Assembly: GCF_002855515.1 (NCBI RefSeq)
Contig: NZ_PKRP01000003.1
Span: 310,001 to 374,000, forward strand
Reading direction: 5' to 3'
From: Rhizobium sp. TH135
GTDB lineage: Bacteria > Pseudomonadota > Alphaproteobacteria > Rhizobiales > Rhizobiaceae
DNA: 64,000 bases
The notes beneath the pieces are model-generated. The model had not been told where the DNA came from, did no database searches, and saw only the letters and a program-made list of their open reading frames with translations. The position numbers and the translations under genes were made by a program. Numbering within the stretch: the stretch's first letter is position 1; every line of letters begins with the position of its first letter. Below, piece after piece: positions 24,588-32,768 of the stretch.

Positions 24588-25616
24588 TTAGCGGATCGGC
24601 GGAGCGTACTGCAGACCGCCCTTGGTCCACAGGGCGTTTACGCCGCGCTCGATCTTGAGCGGGGTGCTGGTGCCGATGTTGCGCTCAAAGACTTCGCCGT
24701 AGTTACCGACACCCTTGATGATGTTGTAGGCCCAGTCATTGGTCAGGCCGAGGTCGGTACCGATCTTGGTGTCGGCTTCAGCGCCGAGGAAGCGCTTGAT
24801 ATCAGGGTTGGTGGTGGTCGACTTGATTTCGTCGACGTTTGCCTGGGTGATGCCGAATTCTTCAGCTGTCACCAGTGCATAATGCGTCCACGATACGACG
24901 TCGAACCACTGGTCGTCACCCTGGCGAACGGCCGGGCCAAGCGGCTCCTTGGAGATGATTTCCGGCAGAATAACGTGCTCGTCCGGGTTGGTCAGCGTCA
25001 GACGCAGCGAATACAGGCCCGACTGGTCGGTCGTGTAAACGTCGCAACGGCCAGCCTGATAGGCAGCGTTGACTTCTTCCAGCTTTTCGAAAACGACCGG
25101 CTTGTATTCGAGGTTGTTGGCCTTGAAGTAGTCGGCAAGGTTCAGTTCGGTCGTGGTGCCGGACTGTACGCAGACGGCAGCGCCCGAGAGTTCGAGGGCC
25201 GACTTTACGTTGAGCGCCTTGGTGACCATGAAGCCCTGGCCGTCATAATAGTTGACGGTGCGGAAGTTGAAGCCGAGCGCGGTGTCGCGGCTGATGGTCC
25301 AGGTCGTGTTACGGGCAAGCATGTCGACTTCGCCGGACTGCAGCGCGGTGAAGCGGCTCTGTGCGGTGGTCGGTGTGTACTTTACCTTCGTGGCATCGCC
25401 GAATACGGCGGCAGCGACAGCCTTGCAGTAGTCGACGTCGAAACCGGTCCAGTTGCCGGCTGCGTCCGGCGATGCAAAGCCGGCGAGACCCGTGTTCACG
25501 CCGCACTGGACGAAACCCTTGGCCTTCACGTCATCGAGCGTTGCAGCGGATGCAGCAGACGCGCCAAAACCCAGGACCGCAGCGCCGATGGCGGCTGACA
25601 GGAACTTGTTGTTCAT
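24588..25616 (-). CDS. aapJ: General L-amino acid ABC transporter, periplasmic binding protein
   Basis: A 342-residue extracellular solute-binding protein, family 3. The signal peptide is MNNKFLSAAIGAAVLGFGASAASAA, cut after about residue 24. The mature protein has the family features AKGFVQCGVNTGLAGFASPDAAGNWTGFDVDYCKAVAAAVFGD and SRFTALQSGEVDMLARNTTWT, with two conserved cysteines. It captures L-amino acids in the periplasm for AapQMP. The ATG at 25616 is used; the 37 codons upstream are rejected because they would precede the signal peptide. The promoter lies in the 356-bp gap shared with metC. Confidence 0.95.
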   Translation of the reverse strand: MNNKFLSAAIGAAVLGFGASAASAATLDDVKAKGFVQCGVNTGLAGFASPDAAGNWTGFDVDYCKAVAAAVFGDATKVKYTPTTAQSRFTALQSGEVDMLARNTTWTISRDTALGFNFRTVNYYDGQGFMVTKALNVKSALELSGAAVCVQSGTTTELNLADYFKANNLEYKPVVFEKLEEVNAAYQAGRCDVYTTDQSGLYSLRLTLTNPDEHVILPEIISKEPLGPAVRQGDDQWFDVVSWTHYALVTAEEFGITQANVDEIKSTTTNPDIKRFLGAEADTKIGTDLGLTNDWAYNIIKGVGNYGEVFERNIGTSTPLKIERGVNALWTKGGLQYAPPIR

Positions 25617-25972
25617 TTTTCCCAACCTTTTTTCTCTTGTTGTATGCCAGCGACGGCTTGCTGCTGAAACCAACAGCGCACGTCGGCTCACGGCCTCCCG
25701 GTGCGAGCCTTCATATCTCAGTCGCAAATGCGGACAGGGTCAAGTCTTTATGCCGCGAATTGGCCACAAAAGCGCGAATTTACCAAAATCGCCCTCCAAA
25801 TAGGCAAAAATGTGTGGTTTTTGGCCCAAAGTGATGAAAATGACGCCTTTTTGACTGTGCTGATATGCGTAAGCAGCAAGACTTGCGCTTCGGATCACGG
25901 AATTGTGCAACTTGACCGGCCCTCCCGGAGGCGCGAAAACCACGCTATCCGACCGTGAGGAATCTTGAATCC
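25617..25972. promoter_or_regulatory. Divergent aapJ / metC promoter region
   Basis: A 356-bp region poor in G and C compared with its flanks, especially 25730-25880, with several A and T runs. It must hold the promoters for aapJ (minus) and metC (plus). I see no clear palindromic operator. Confidence 0.5.
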
Positions 25973-27163
25973 ATGAGCAAATCCAAAGACTGGCTGGCCG
26001 CCGCCGGCACCGATACGAAACTGTGCCATGTCGGCTATGATCCTGAAGACTACCACGGGTTCGTCAATCCGCCGGTGGTGCATGCCTCGACGGTTCTGTT
26101 CCCCAACGCGAGGGCCATGGAAACGCGTTCGCAGCCCTATACCTATGGCACGCGCGGAACTCCCACGACTGATGCTCTCTGCCGCGCAATCGATGCGTTG
26201 GAAGGCTCGGCCGGCACGATCCTCGTCCCGTCGGGGCTCGCCGCCATCACCGTGCCGTTTCTAGCTTTCCTCTCGGCGGGCGACCACGCGCTGATCGTTG
26301 ATTCCGTCTATTCGCCATGCCGCCATTTCTGCGACACGATGCTGACCCGTCTCGGGGTCGAAGTCGAATATTACGACCCGGAGATCGGCGCCGATATCGA
26401 GCGGCTGATCCGACCCAACACCAAATTGGTGCATACCGAGGCGCCCGGCTCCAACACCATGGAAATGCAGGATATCCGAGCGATTTCCGACGCGGCCCAC
26501 AAGCACGATTGCGTTGTGACCATCGATAACACCTGGGCCACGCCGCTCTATTTCAAGGCGCTCGACTTCGGTGCCGACGTGACCATTCACGCGGCGACCA
26601 AGTATCCTTCGGGCCATTCGGACATTCTGATGGGCACGGTCTCGGCCAATGCAAAGCACTGGCCGACGCTGAGCGAAGCCAACATCACGCTTGGCATTTG
26701 CGGCGCTCCCGATGACAGCTACCAGATCCTCCGCGGGCTGCGCACCATGGGGCTGAGGCTCGAGCACCATTATAAGAGCGCGCTCTCCGTCGCCCGCTGG
26801 CTCGAAGCCCGCGATGACGTGGCGCGTGTGTTGCATCCGGCCTTGGAGAGCTTCCCGGGTCACGCGCTCTGGAAGCGCGACTTCAAGGGCGCAAGCGGCG
26901 TCTTCTCCTTCGTGCTTCCGGCTCCGTCCCGGGAAAAGATTAAGCCGAAGGCGCATGCCTTCCTGGATGCGCTGCAGCTCTTCGGGCTGGGTTGGTCCTG
27001 GGGTGGCTATGAGAGCCTGGCGGTGCACGTCAATCTGGATGACCGAAAGATCCGCAAGGGCCCAACCGATGGCGCGGTGATCCGTCTGCAGATCGGTCTT
27101 GAGAATGTCGAGGACATCACCGCCGACCTCGAACGCGGCTTTGCCGAAGCGGCTGCCGTCTGA
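25973..27163 (+). CDS. metC: Cystathionine beta-lyase
   Basis: A 396-residue PLP enzyme of the Cys/Met metabolism family that cleaves cystathionine to homocysteine, pyruvate and ammonia. The PLP lysine is K210 in HAATKYPSGHSD; YTYGTRGTPTTDAL near 57-69 gives the phosphate-binding tyrosine and arginine; LVPSGLAAIT near 84-93 is the conserved turn. The ATG at 25973 begins MSKSKDWLAAAG, typical of rhizobial enzymes; a GTG 18 bases upstream is ignored. It is divergent from aapJ and convergent with the flavin monooxygenase gene, stop codons only 16 bp apart. Confidence 0.93.
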   Translation: MSKSKDWLAAAGTDTKLCHVGYDPEDYHGFVNPPVVHASTVLFPNARAMETRSQPYTYGTRGTPTTDALCRAIDALEGSAGTILVPSGLAAITVPFLAFLSAGDHALIVDSVYSPCRHFCDTMLTRLGVEVEYYDPEIGADIERLIRPNTKLVHTEAPGSNTMEMQDIRAISDAAHKHDCVVTIDNTWATPLYFKALDFGADVTIHAATKYPSGHSDILMGTVSANAKHWPTLSEANITLGICGAPDDSYQILRGLRTMGLRLEHHYKSALSVARWLEARDDVARVLHPALESFPGHALWKRDFKGASGVFSFVLPAPSREKIKPKAHAFLDALQLFGLGWSWGGYESLAVHVNLDDRKIRKGPTDGAVIRLQIGLENVEDITADLERGFAEAAAV

Positions 27164-27179
27164 TTGACGGTTCCTGACC

Positions 27180-28343
27180 TCAGTCGCCGATCCGATGGCC
27201 GTAGAGCCAGTCGAGATCGGCGGCGAGCTTTTCGGCCGGCCGAAGCGAAAGAACGATATCGCGCCCGATTCGAAACGGGCCACGGGCGTGATAGGCGAAG
27301 CGATTGAAGTCGCCGCGTGCCTTGACCCGCGCAGCCCTTCCCTTTCGCTCGGTCGAGAACGTGGCAAGCGCCAAGGGGAGGGGTGCCCGGGCGACATGGG
27401 CGGCAAGCGAGAACGCGTCCTCGATGGCCATCGCAGCACCCTGGGCCGAGAACGGCATCATCGCATGCGCCGCGTCGCCGATCAGCACCGTGTCGCGACC
27501 ATTGTGCCAATTGCCGTCGGAGGCCTCGTAAAGCGGCCAGAAGGTCGGCTGCTCAGCGCTGGCAAGAATTGTCCTGATGTCGAGGTGCCAGCCGGAAAAT
27601 TGTTCGAGCAGCATGGCGCGCCGTGCCGCATCTGCATCGATCGCCCAGCTCTCATCACTCTTCGTGCCGGCAGCGATCGCCACGAGGTTGAAGCCGTCGA
27701 TCTCCTTCAGCGGATAGCTGACCAGATGCGCCTTCGCCCCGAGATAGGCTGTCACGCCATTGCGAGACAGAAACGAAGGAGCGCCGCTCTGGGAGATGGT
27801 GAAGCGCCAGGCAATATTGCCGGAGAAGCTGACTGTGGGACTGCCGGGAATGGCATCCCGTGCGACCGACCAGGCGCCATCGGCGCCGATCACGAGATCC
27901 GGCTTGTGACCGGTGGTCGACCCCAGGGCTTCTGCGCCGATCCCCTGCACCCGTTGGCCGAGATGCAGCCGGCAGAGCGGTTGATGGAGCACGGCGCGCA
28001 ACAGCGCCTGCTGTAGGGTCGAGCGATGCAGGACGCCATAGGGATAGCCCCAGCGTTCGCGGGCGAAACTGCCAGCCGGGACCGAAGCCAGGGCGCGCAA
28101 GTCCCTTCCCGAAACGAGGCTGATAGCATTTGGCTCAAGCCAGTGCTGTTCCAGATCGGAGAGCACGCCGAGAGACGCCAGCACCCGTGTGGCATTCGGC
28201 GAGAGCTGCAGACCCGCGCCGACTTCGCCGAGCTGTGGCGCCTGTTCGATGATGTCTGAGGAAATACCCTTGCGCGCGAGCGCCAGGGCAGCGGTCAACC
28301 CCGCCATCCCGGCTCCGACGATGGCGGCGTGCTTGATGGACAT
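27180..28343 (-). CDS. FAD-dependent aromatic-ring monooxygenase-like protein
   Basis: A 387-residue group A flavoprotein monooxygenase. The N-terminal FAD motif is GAGMAGLTAALALARKG at residues 11-27, the DG motif is VIGADGAWS near 155, and GD-AHAMMPFSAQGAAMAIEDA near 285 contacts FAD. It resembles salicylate hydroxylase and UbiH-like proteins; the aromatic substrate is unknown. It starts 28 bp after the NDUFS6-like zinc protein on the same strand, so both are probably co-transcribed. That pairing might point to a ubiquinone-related role, but this is only inference. Confidence 0.85.
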   Translation of the reverse strand: MSIKHAAIVGAGMAGLTAALALARKGISSDIIEQAPQLGEVGAGLQLSPNATRVLASLGVLSDLEQHWLEPNAISLVSGRDLRALASVPAGSFARERWGYPYGVLHRSTLQQALLRAVLHQPLCRLHLGQRVQGIGAEALGSTTGHKPDLVIGADGAWSVARDAIPGSPTVSFSGNIAWRFTISQSGAPSFLSRNGVTAYLGAKAHLVSYPLKEIDGFNLVAIAAGTKSDESWAIDADAARRAMLLEQFSGWHLDIRTILASAEQPTFWPLYEASDGNWHNGRDTVLIGDAAHAMMPFSAQGAAMAIEDAFSLAAHVARAPLPLALATFSTERKGRAARVKARGDFNRFAYHARGPFRIGRDIVLSLRPAEKLAADLDWLYGHRIGD

Positions 28344-28371
28344 GGGAACTATGCCGATCGTGACGCTTGGG

Positions 28372-28617
28372 TCACGCTGCCTTGACGTGGAAGACGCAGC
28401 CCGCCGGGTTCGTCTGCTCGGCCTTCAGGCTCGGATTGTAGCGATAGAGCGTCGAGCAGTAGGAACAGACCTTCTCGTTGTCATGTCCCATGTCGATGAA
28501 GATATGCGGATGGTCGAAGGGCACGGAAGCGCCGGTGCACATGAATTCCTTCACGCCGACTTCGATCACGCGATGACCGCCGTCGTTCTGAAAATGGGGA
28601 ATGGTGTGGCCGGCCAT
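28372..28617 (-). CDS. CHCC zinc-finger protein (NDUFS6-like complex I accessory protein)
   Basis: An 81-residue zf-CHCC protein related to the mitochondrial 13-kDa NDUFS6 subunit. Zinc ligands are C27 (EFMCTG), H36 (FDHPH), C51 and C54 (VCSYC). It begins MAGHTIPHFQNDGGHRVIEVG, characteristic of alphaproteobacterial members, which supports the ATG at 28617 with GGAG nine bases upstream; the longer frame to 28698 is rejected. Homologues associate with NADH:quinone oxidoreductase. A flavin monooxygenase gene follows after 28 bp. Together with the NDUFS4-like gene at 18269 the window holds two such accessory genes away from nuo. Confidence 0.9.
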   Translation of the reverse strand: MAGHTIPHFQNDGGHRVIEVGVKEFMCTGASVPFDHPHIFIDMGHDNEKVCSYCSTLYRYNPSLKAEQTNPAGCVFHVKAA

Positions 28618-28782
28618 GTCTTGCTCCGAGAATGCTTTGCGAGTTTGCGCGGACATTAGCGCCGTCCTTCCGAAAAGTGTAGAGCCGGCGGCGGGCAAAA
28701 GTCACAGAAAATCGGTCTGCGGCAATTGATGTCAGGATGCTGTTGGCTATGGTTGCGGCCTCAAGGCAATAAGGACCCATTC

Positions 28783-29568
28783 ATGAATCTCGACGCCCCG
28801 CCGTTTTCCAACTTTCACAATGACGGGCTCGAGCTTGCCTATTTCGACGATGGCGACCCGGCAGGCGATCCGATCTTGCTCATTCATGGCTTTGCCTCGT
28901 CGGCGAGCGTCAACTGGGTCTATCCGGGTTGGCTGAGAACGCTTGGGGACGCTGGCTACCGGGTGATCGCGATTGACAATCGCGGCCATGGTGCGAGCAC
29001 CAAGCCGCATGATCCGGAAGCCTACCATCCGACATCCATGGCGGGGGATGCTGCAGCTCTCCTGACCCATCTCGGCATCGCCGAGGCCCATGTCATGGGT
29101 TATTCGATGGGCGCGCGCATCTCCGCCTTTCTCGCCATCGAGCATCCCGACCGTGTGCGCTCGCTCGTCTTCGGGGGGCTCGGCATCGGCATGTGTGATG
29201 GTGTCGGTGACTGGGATCCGATCGCCGACGCCTTGCTTGCTCCGTCGCTGGATGACGTCACGCATGAGCGCGGCCGCATGTTCCGTGCCTTTGCAGACCA
29301 GACCAAGTCGGATCGGCTGGCGCTGGCAGCCTGCATCCGGACGTCGCGGGATCTCGTGCGCCGTGAGGATATCGCCAAAGTCGATATTCCCTGCCTGATT
29401 GGTGTTGGGACGAAGGATGACATTGCCGGCTCGCCGCATGAACTGGCGGAGTTGATGCCACGCGCTGTCGCGCTCGACATCCCCAACCGGGACCACATGC
29501 TTGCCGTTGGCGATCGCGTGTTCAAGAAAGCGGCGCTGGATTTTTACGACACGCTAGCGGACCGTTGA
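28783..29568 (+). CDS. Alpha/beta-fold hydrolase
   Basis: A 261-residue hydrolase with HGFASSASVNW forming the oxyanion region near residue 33, the nucleophile elbow GYSMGA near 106, GVGTKDD near 209 with the acid residue, and NRDHM near 237 with the histidine. The cap region is short. The substrate is not identifiable; esterases and ring-cleavage product hydrolases share this pattern. AAGGA lies eight bases before the ATG at 28783. It is divergent from the NDUFS6-like gene and convergent with the enoyl-CoA hydratase gene, whose stop codon lies three bases away. Confidence 0.85.
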   Translation: MNLDAPPFSNFHNDGLELAYFDDGDPAGDPILLIHGFASSASVNWVYPGWLRTLGDAGYRVIAIDNRGHGASTKPHDPEAYHPTSMAGDAAALLTHLGIAEAHVMGYSMGARISAFLAIEHPDRVRSLVFGGLGIGMCDGVGDWDPIADALLAPSLDDVTHERGRMFRAFADQTKSDRLALAACIRTSRDLVRREDIAKVDIPCLIGVGTKDDIAGSPHELAELMPRAVALDIPNRDHMLAVGDRVFKKAALDFYDTLADR

Positions 29569-29571
29569 GCC

Positions 29572-30375
29572 TCAGCGACCGGTGAAGACGGGGCGTCTGC
29601 GCTCGGCAAAGGCTGCGCGCCCCTCGCGATAATCCGCGCTCTCGAAGGTCGAAGCTCCGATGATTTCCGCCTCGCGCAGAAGGTCGTCGTCACCAAGCTC
29701 GACGGCCCGCAAGGCGAGCTTTGAGGCCCGGAGCGACAGCGGCGCGTTGGCCGCAATCGCCTCGGCGAGGATGTCGGTGCGGGTTTCGAGATCGGCGGTC
29801 GCTGTAATCTCGCACAGGAAGCCGGCCCCCATCAGCTCTTCCGCCTTGAGCGGCGCGCCAGTGAAGAGCGCCTTTCTTGTCAGCTGGCTGCCCAACCCCC
29901 TCACGAAATCCTGCACGGCATCTGCAGGGTAGGCGAGACCGAGTTTGGCGGCGGGGACGGCAAACACCGCTTCGGCGGAGGCGAGCCGCAGATCGGCGGC
30001 CGCAGCAAGGCCGAAACCGCCACCATAACAAATGCCCCTGACAGCCGCGATGACAGGGACGGGGGCCTCGCGGATGGTGGCGAAGGCACGGCTGTTCGAC
30101 GCTTCGTAGATGCGGGCGGTCGCCGCATCTTTCCTTAATTCGGTAAATTCCGAAATATCTGCTCCCGCGCTGAAATCGGCCTGTCCGCCGCCGGCCAGCA
30201 CGATGACGCGGGCGCCAGCCTCGGCATGCAGCCAGTGGATCGCGTCCGGAATCGCTCGCCACATCGCAGCCGTGATCGCGTTCTTCCGCTGCGGATTGTC
30301 GATCACCAGAAGCCCTTTCGCGCCATCGACGAAAGCCTTGATAAAGCCATTGGCAAGGGTGTTCGACTGTTTCAT
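29572..30375 (-). CDS. Enoyl-CoA hydratase/isomerase family protein
   Basis: A 267-residue crotonase-fold protein. NPQRKNAITAAMWRAIP begins the CoA-binding region, FSAGADISEF near 67-76 is the first oxyanion-hole segment, and GICYGGGFGLAAAADLRLAS near 108-127 the second. The usual catalytic glutamates are not both visible, since AVPAAKLGLAYPAD replaces the E-x-x-x-G pattern in part, so the reaction may be isomerisation or another crotonase chemistry rather than plain hydration. The ATG at 30375 is chosen for the family-like length. It is divergent from cysE, sharing 71 bp of promoter DNA. Confidence 0.85.
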   Translation of the reverse strand: MKQSNTLANGFIKAFVDGAKGLLVIDNPQRKNAITAAMWRAIPDAIHWLHAEAGARVIVLAGGGQADFSAGADISEFTELRKDAATARIYEASNSRAFATIREAPVPVIAAVRGICYGGGFGLAAAADLRLASAEAVFAVPAAKLGLAYPADAVQDFVRGLGSQLTRKALFTGAPLKAEELMGAGFLCEITATADLETRTDILAEAIAANAPLSLRASKLALRAVELGDDDLLREAEIIGASTFESADYREGRAAFAERRRPVFTGR

Positions 30376-30446
30376 GCGGGCCCCATTTGAGTTCGATCTG
30401 TCTTCGACTATATAATGCCATTCCAAGACGAACGAGGAGACCGGCA

Positions 30447-31271
30447 ATGGTCGCACACAACGACGTCCTCAAGACCGAAACCGTCAAGTCCATGGACCCG
30501 ATCTGGGACAGCCTGCGGCACGAAGCCCGCGTGGCGGCCGATCGTGACCCGATGCTGGCGGCCTTCTTCCATTCGACGGTGCTCAGCCACCGCTCGCTGG
30601 AGGAGTGTGTGATCTATCGCATCTGCGAGCGCCTCGACCATTCCGACGTGCCGGCAATCGTGCTGCGTCAGGCTTTCGAAGCGATGATGGCCGACTGGCC
30701 GGAATGGAGCTCGATCCTCCGGGTCGATATCCAGGCGGTCTACGATCGCGATCCCGCCTGCACGCGCTTCATGGAGCCGGTGCTCTATTTCAAGGGCTTC
30801 CACGCGATCCAGACGCACCGTCTGGCGCATTGGCTGTGGAACAACGGGCGCCGTGATTTTGCACTTTACCTGCAGAGCCGCTCGTCCAACATGTTCCAGA
30901 CGGACATCAACCCGGCAGCCCATATCGGCAAGGGCATCTTCCTCGACCACGCCACCGGGCTTGTGGTTGGCGAAACCGCCCGCATCGGTGACAATGTTTC
31001 GATCCTGCATGGGGTAACCCTCGGCGGTACCGGCAAGGAGGGCGCCGATCGCCATCCGAAGATCGGCGACGGCGTTCTGATCGGGGCAGGGGCAAAGGTG
31101 CTCGGCAATATCGAAGTCGGAAGCTGCTCGCGCATCGCGGCGGGCTCGGTGGTCCTGAAGCCCGTGCCGAGATGCACGACGGTTGCGGGCGTTCCGGCGC
31201 GCGTGGTTGGGGAGGCGGGTTGCGCCGAGCCTGCGCGGTCGATGGATCAGATGATCGCTTCGGAGGACTGA
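30447..31271 (+). CDS. cysE: Serine O-acetyltransferase
   Basis: A 274-residue enzyme that acetylates serine for cysteine synthesis. The N-terminal helical domain (PIWDSLRHEARVAADRDPMLAAFFHSTVLSH) is typical of CysE. The C-terminal left-handed beta-helix contains DINPAAHIGKGIFLDHATGLVVGETARIGDNVSILHGVTLGG with the catalytic histidine and aspartate, then GVLIGAGAKVLGNI. The ATG at 30447 has GAGGAGA upstream; the frame is open 20 codons further but lacks family similarity. TATAAT at about 30411-30416 could be the -10 element. Cytoplasmic; normally feedback-inhibited by cysteine. Confidence 0.94.
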   Translation: MVAHNDVLKTETVKSMDPIWDSLRHEARVAADRDPMLAAFFHSTVLSHRSLEECVIYRICERLDHSDVPAIVLRQAFEAMMADWPEWSSILRVDIQAVYDRDPACTRFMEPVLYFKGFHAIQTHRLAHWLWNNGRRDFALYLQSRSSNMFQTDINPAAHIGKGIFLDHATGLVVGETARIGDNVSILHGVTLGGTGKEGADRHPKIGDGVLIGAGAKVLGNIEVGSCSRIAAGSVVLKPVPRCTTVAGVPARVVGEAGCAEPARSMDQMIASED

Positions 31272-31412
31272 AGCGGTTTCGCGATCAGCCTGGCGCAGAA
31301 CGACCCGGCTTGCCGGGGCAAACTTTTCTTTGCGTCTTTACATCGGCGGAAAGGCCGTGCGACAAGCGCGCAAATCGAAACACTCCCCGAAAACAGTCCA
31401 TGGAGACACAGT

Positions 31413-31619
31413 GTGAAGCCGGAAGAACTGAAGAAGCTCGACGCTTATTTTAAGCGCACCTTCAATCCCACGATGAGCGTGAAGGCTCGTCCGCGCAAGG
31501 ACGATTCCGCTGAAGTCTATGTCGGTGACGAGTTTCTCGGCGTTGTCTTCAAGGACGACGAAGACGGTGATCTCTCCTATAATTTCTCGATGGCGATCCT
31601 CGACGTCGATCTGACGTAA
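31413..31619 (+). CDS. DUF3126 family protein
   Basis: A 68-residue protein beginning MKPEELKKLDAYFKRTFNPTMSVKARPRKDDSAEVYVGDEF, the recognisable DUF3126 pattern found in alphaproteobacteria. It has no cysteines, signal or membrane helix and is acidic in its second half (FKDDEDGDLSYNFSMAILD). The start is GTG at 31413 with GGAGACACA just before it. Function unknown. It follows cysE by 141 bp and is ended by a good terminator, so it is probably its own transcript. Confidence 0.85.
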   Translation: MKPEELKKLDAYFKRTFNPTMSVKARPRKDDSAEVYVGDEFLGVVFKDDEDGDLSYNFSMAILDVDLT

Positions 31620-31672
31620 CGCATTCTTGTCGCCGCAATCGGCGGCAAGATTGGATGGAATGAGCGTAAAGC

Positions 31673-31708
31673 AGGGGGGCTGTACCGAGGCGTACAGGCC
31701 CCTTTTTT
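31673..31708 (+). terminator. Intrinsic terminator after the DUF3126 gene
   Basis: A GC-rich stem closes on GTAC with CTGTAC/GTACAG as its upper part and GGGG/CCCC as its base, followed by TTTTTT at 31703-31708. One internal mismatch is present. Confidence 0.85.
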
Positions 31709-31734
31709 CTTATCCGGCTTACAATTGACGATTG

Positions 31735-31749
31735 TTGTGCGATGCACAA
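31735..31749 (+). promoter_or_regulatory. Probable PhaR operator of the phasin gene
   Basis: A perfect inverted repeat TTGTGC-GAT-GCACAA lies directly upstream of the -35 element of the phasin gene. PhaR repressors of PHB producers bind TGC-N3/4-GCA type palindromes, and phasin genes are their main targets. A second half-site TTGTGC lies at 31765-31770 between the promoter elements. Confidence 0.55.
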
Positions 31750-31755
31750 ATTCAC

Positions 31756-31783
31756 TTGACCCTCTTTGTGCGACTGCTATGTT
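31756..31783 (+). promoter_or_regulatory. Sigma-70-type promoter of the phasin gene
   Basis: TTGACC (31756-31761) and TATGTT (31778-31783) are separated by 16 bases and end 39 bases before the phasin ATG. The spacing and the overlap with TGC half-sites fit a repressible housekeeping promoter. Confidence 0.6.
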
Positions 31784-31822
31784 CGAGGCCTCTGATATGC
31801 CGAACAGAAGGAGGAGGCTCAC

Positions 31823-32170
31823 ATGTTCAATATCTCTGACGCCAACGTGAAGGGCAAAGAAGCCATGGATGCCATGCTGAAGAATTATTCTGAGGTCACG
31901 AAGGGCTTCCAGGCGATCGCCACCGAAGCAACGGACTATTCCAAGAAGTCGTTTCAGGACATGGCTTCCTATATGGAAGCACTGACATCGGTGAAGAGCG
32001 TCGAGGCGGCTTTCGAGCTCCAGACCTCCTTCATGAAGTCCTCGTACGAGAGCTTTGTCGCCGAAGCGACGAAGATGGGCGAGATGTACGCCGAACTCGC
32101 CAAGATCGCCTACAAGCCCTACGAGGGCGTGGTCGGCAAGGCTATGGCGCCGATGTCGGCTGCCGCCTGA
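31823..32170 (+). CDS. phaP: Phasin family protein
   Basis: A 115-residue, entirely helical protein of the phasin_2 type. It has no cysteine, signal or membrane helix. NYSEVTKGFQAIATEATDYSKKSFQDMASYMEALTSVKSVEAAFELQTSFMKSSYESFVAEATKMGEMYAELAK forms long amphipathic helices. Phasins coat polyhydroxybutyrate granules and control their number and size. The ATG at 31823 has AGGAGGAGG eight bases upstream, indicating strong translation. It is its own transcript between two terminators, with a TGC-N3-GCA operator in its promoter. phaC lies about 24 kb away in this window. Confidence 0.9.
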   Translation: MFNISDANVKGKEAMDAMLKNYSEVTKGFQAIATEATDYSKKSFQDMASYMEALTSVKSVEAAFELQTSFMKSSYESFVAEATKMGEMYAELAKIAYKPYEGVVGKAMAPMSAAA

Positions 32171-32194
32171 TCGAAGCTTGCGTGTAACATGCGA

Positions 32195-32221
32195 GACCGG
32201 CCGCGCCCTGCGCGGCCGGTC
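32195..32221 (+). terminator. Terminator of the phasin gene
   Basis: A perfect 11-bp stem GACCGGCCGCG/CGCGGCCGGTC with a five-base loop, followed by TTGTCATTT, 25 bases after the stop codon. Confidence 0.8.
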
Positions 32222-32411
32222 TTGTCATTTGTGCCTGCTGGTATAACCTGATCGTTCACTTTTCTCGCTTTTCCGGGCTTCGTGACAAATTGTCGTCATG
32301 GCAGCCCGGGGGGCTTAAAATCACCGCATAATGAACTACCTTACTGTGCTGAGTGTTCGTCCGCACCGATGTGTAACGGCAAACCGGCCGGACAACGGAG
32401 AATGAACTGAA

Positions 32412-32759
32412 ATGACTGCCAAGCCGGTCTTCATGCAAAGCCAGGGTGACGGGGAAAACGCCAATCGCGGCACCTCGGTGATCACTCGCACCAAGCCGAA
32501 GACGAAGAAGCCAGATCTGTATCGCGTACTGCTTCTGAACGACGACTACACCCCGATGGAGTTTGTGATCCACATTCTGGAGCGCTTCTTCCAAAAGGAC
32601 AGGGAAGCTGCCACCCGCATCATGCTGCATGTGCATAATCATGGAGTCGGCGAATGTGGTGTCTTCACCTACGAAGTCGCCGAAACAAAAGTCTCACAGG
32701 TGATGGATTTCGCCAGGCAACATGAACATCCGCTTCAATGCGTCATGGAAAAGAAGTGA
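32412..32759 (+). CDS. clpS: ATP-dependent Clp protease adaptor ClpS
   Basis: A 115-residue adaptor that delivers N-end-rule substrates to ClpAP. The polar N-terminal extension of about 35 residues is followed by the core: [24 protein letters not shown] with the NDDYT substrate-binding loop, then [27 protein letters not shown], where the histidine contacts the substrate amino group. The gene lies nine bases before clpA on the same strand. The 240-bp upstream gap holds the promoter; no clear heat-shock element was identified. Confidence 0.95.
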   Translation: MTAKPVFMQSQGDGENANRGTSVITRTKPKTKKPDLYRVLLLNDDYTPMEFVIHILERFFQKDREAATRIMLHVHNHGVGECGVFTYEVAETKVSQVMDFARQHEHPLQCVMEKK

Positions 32760-32768
32760 GGATCAGAC

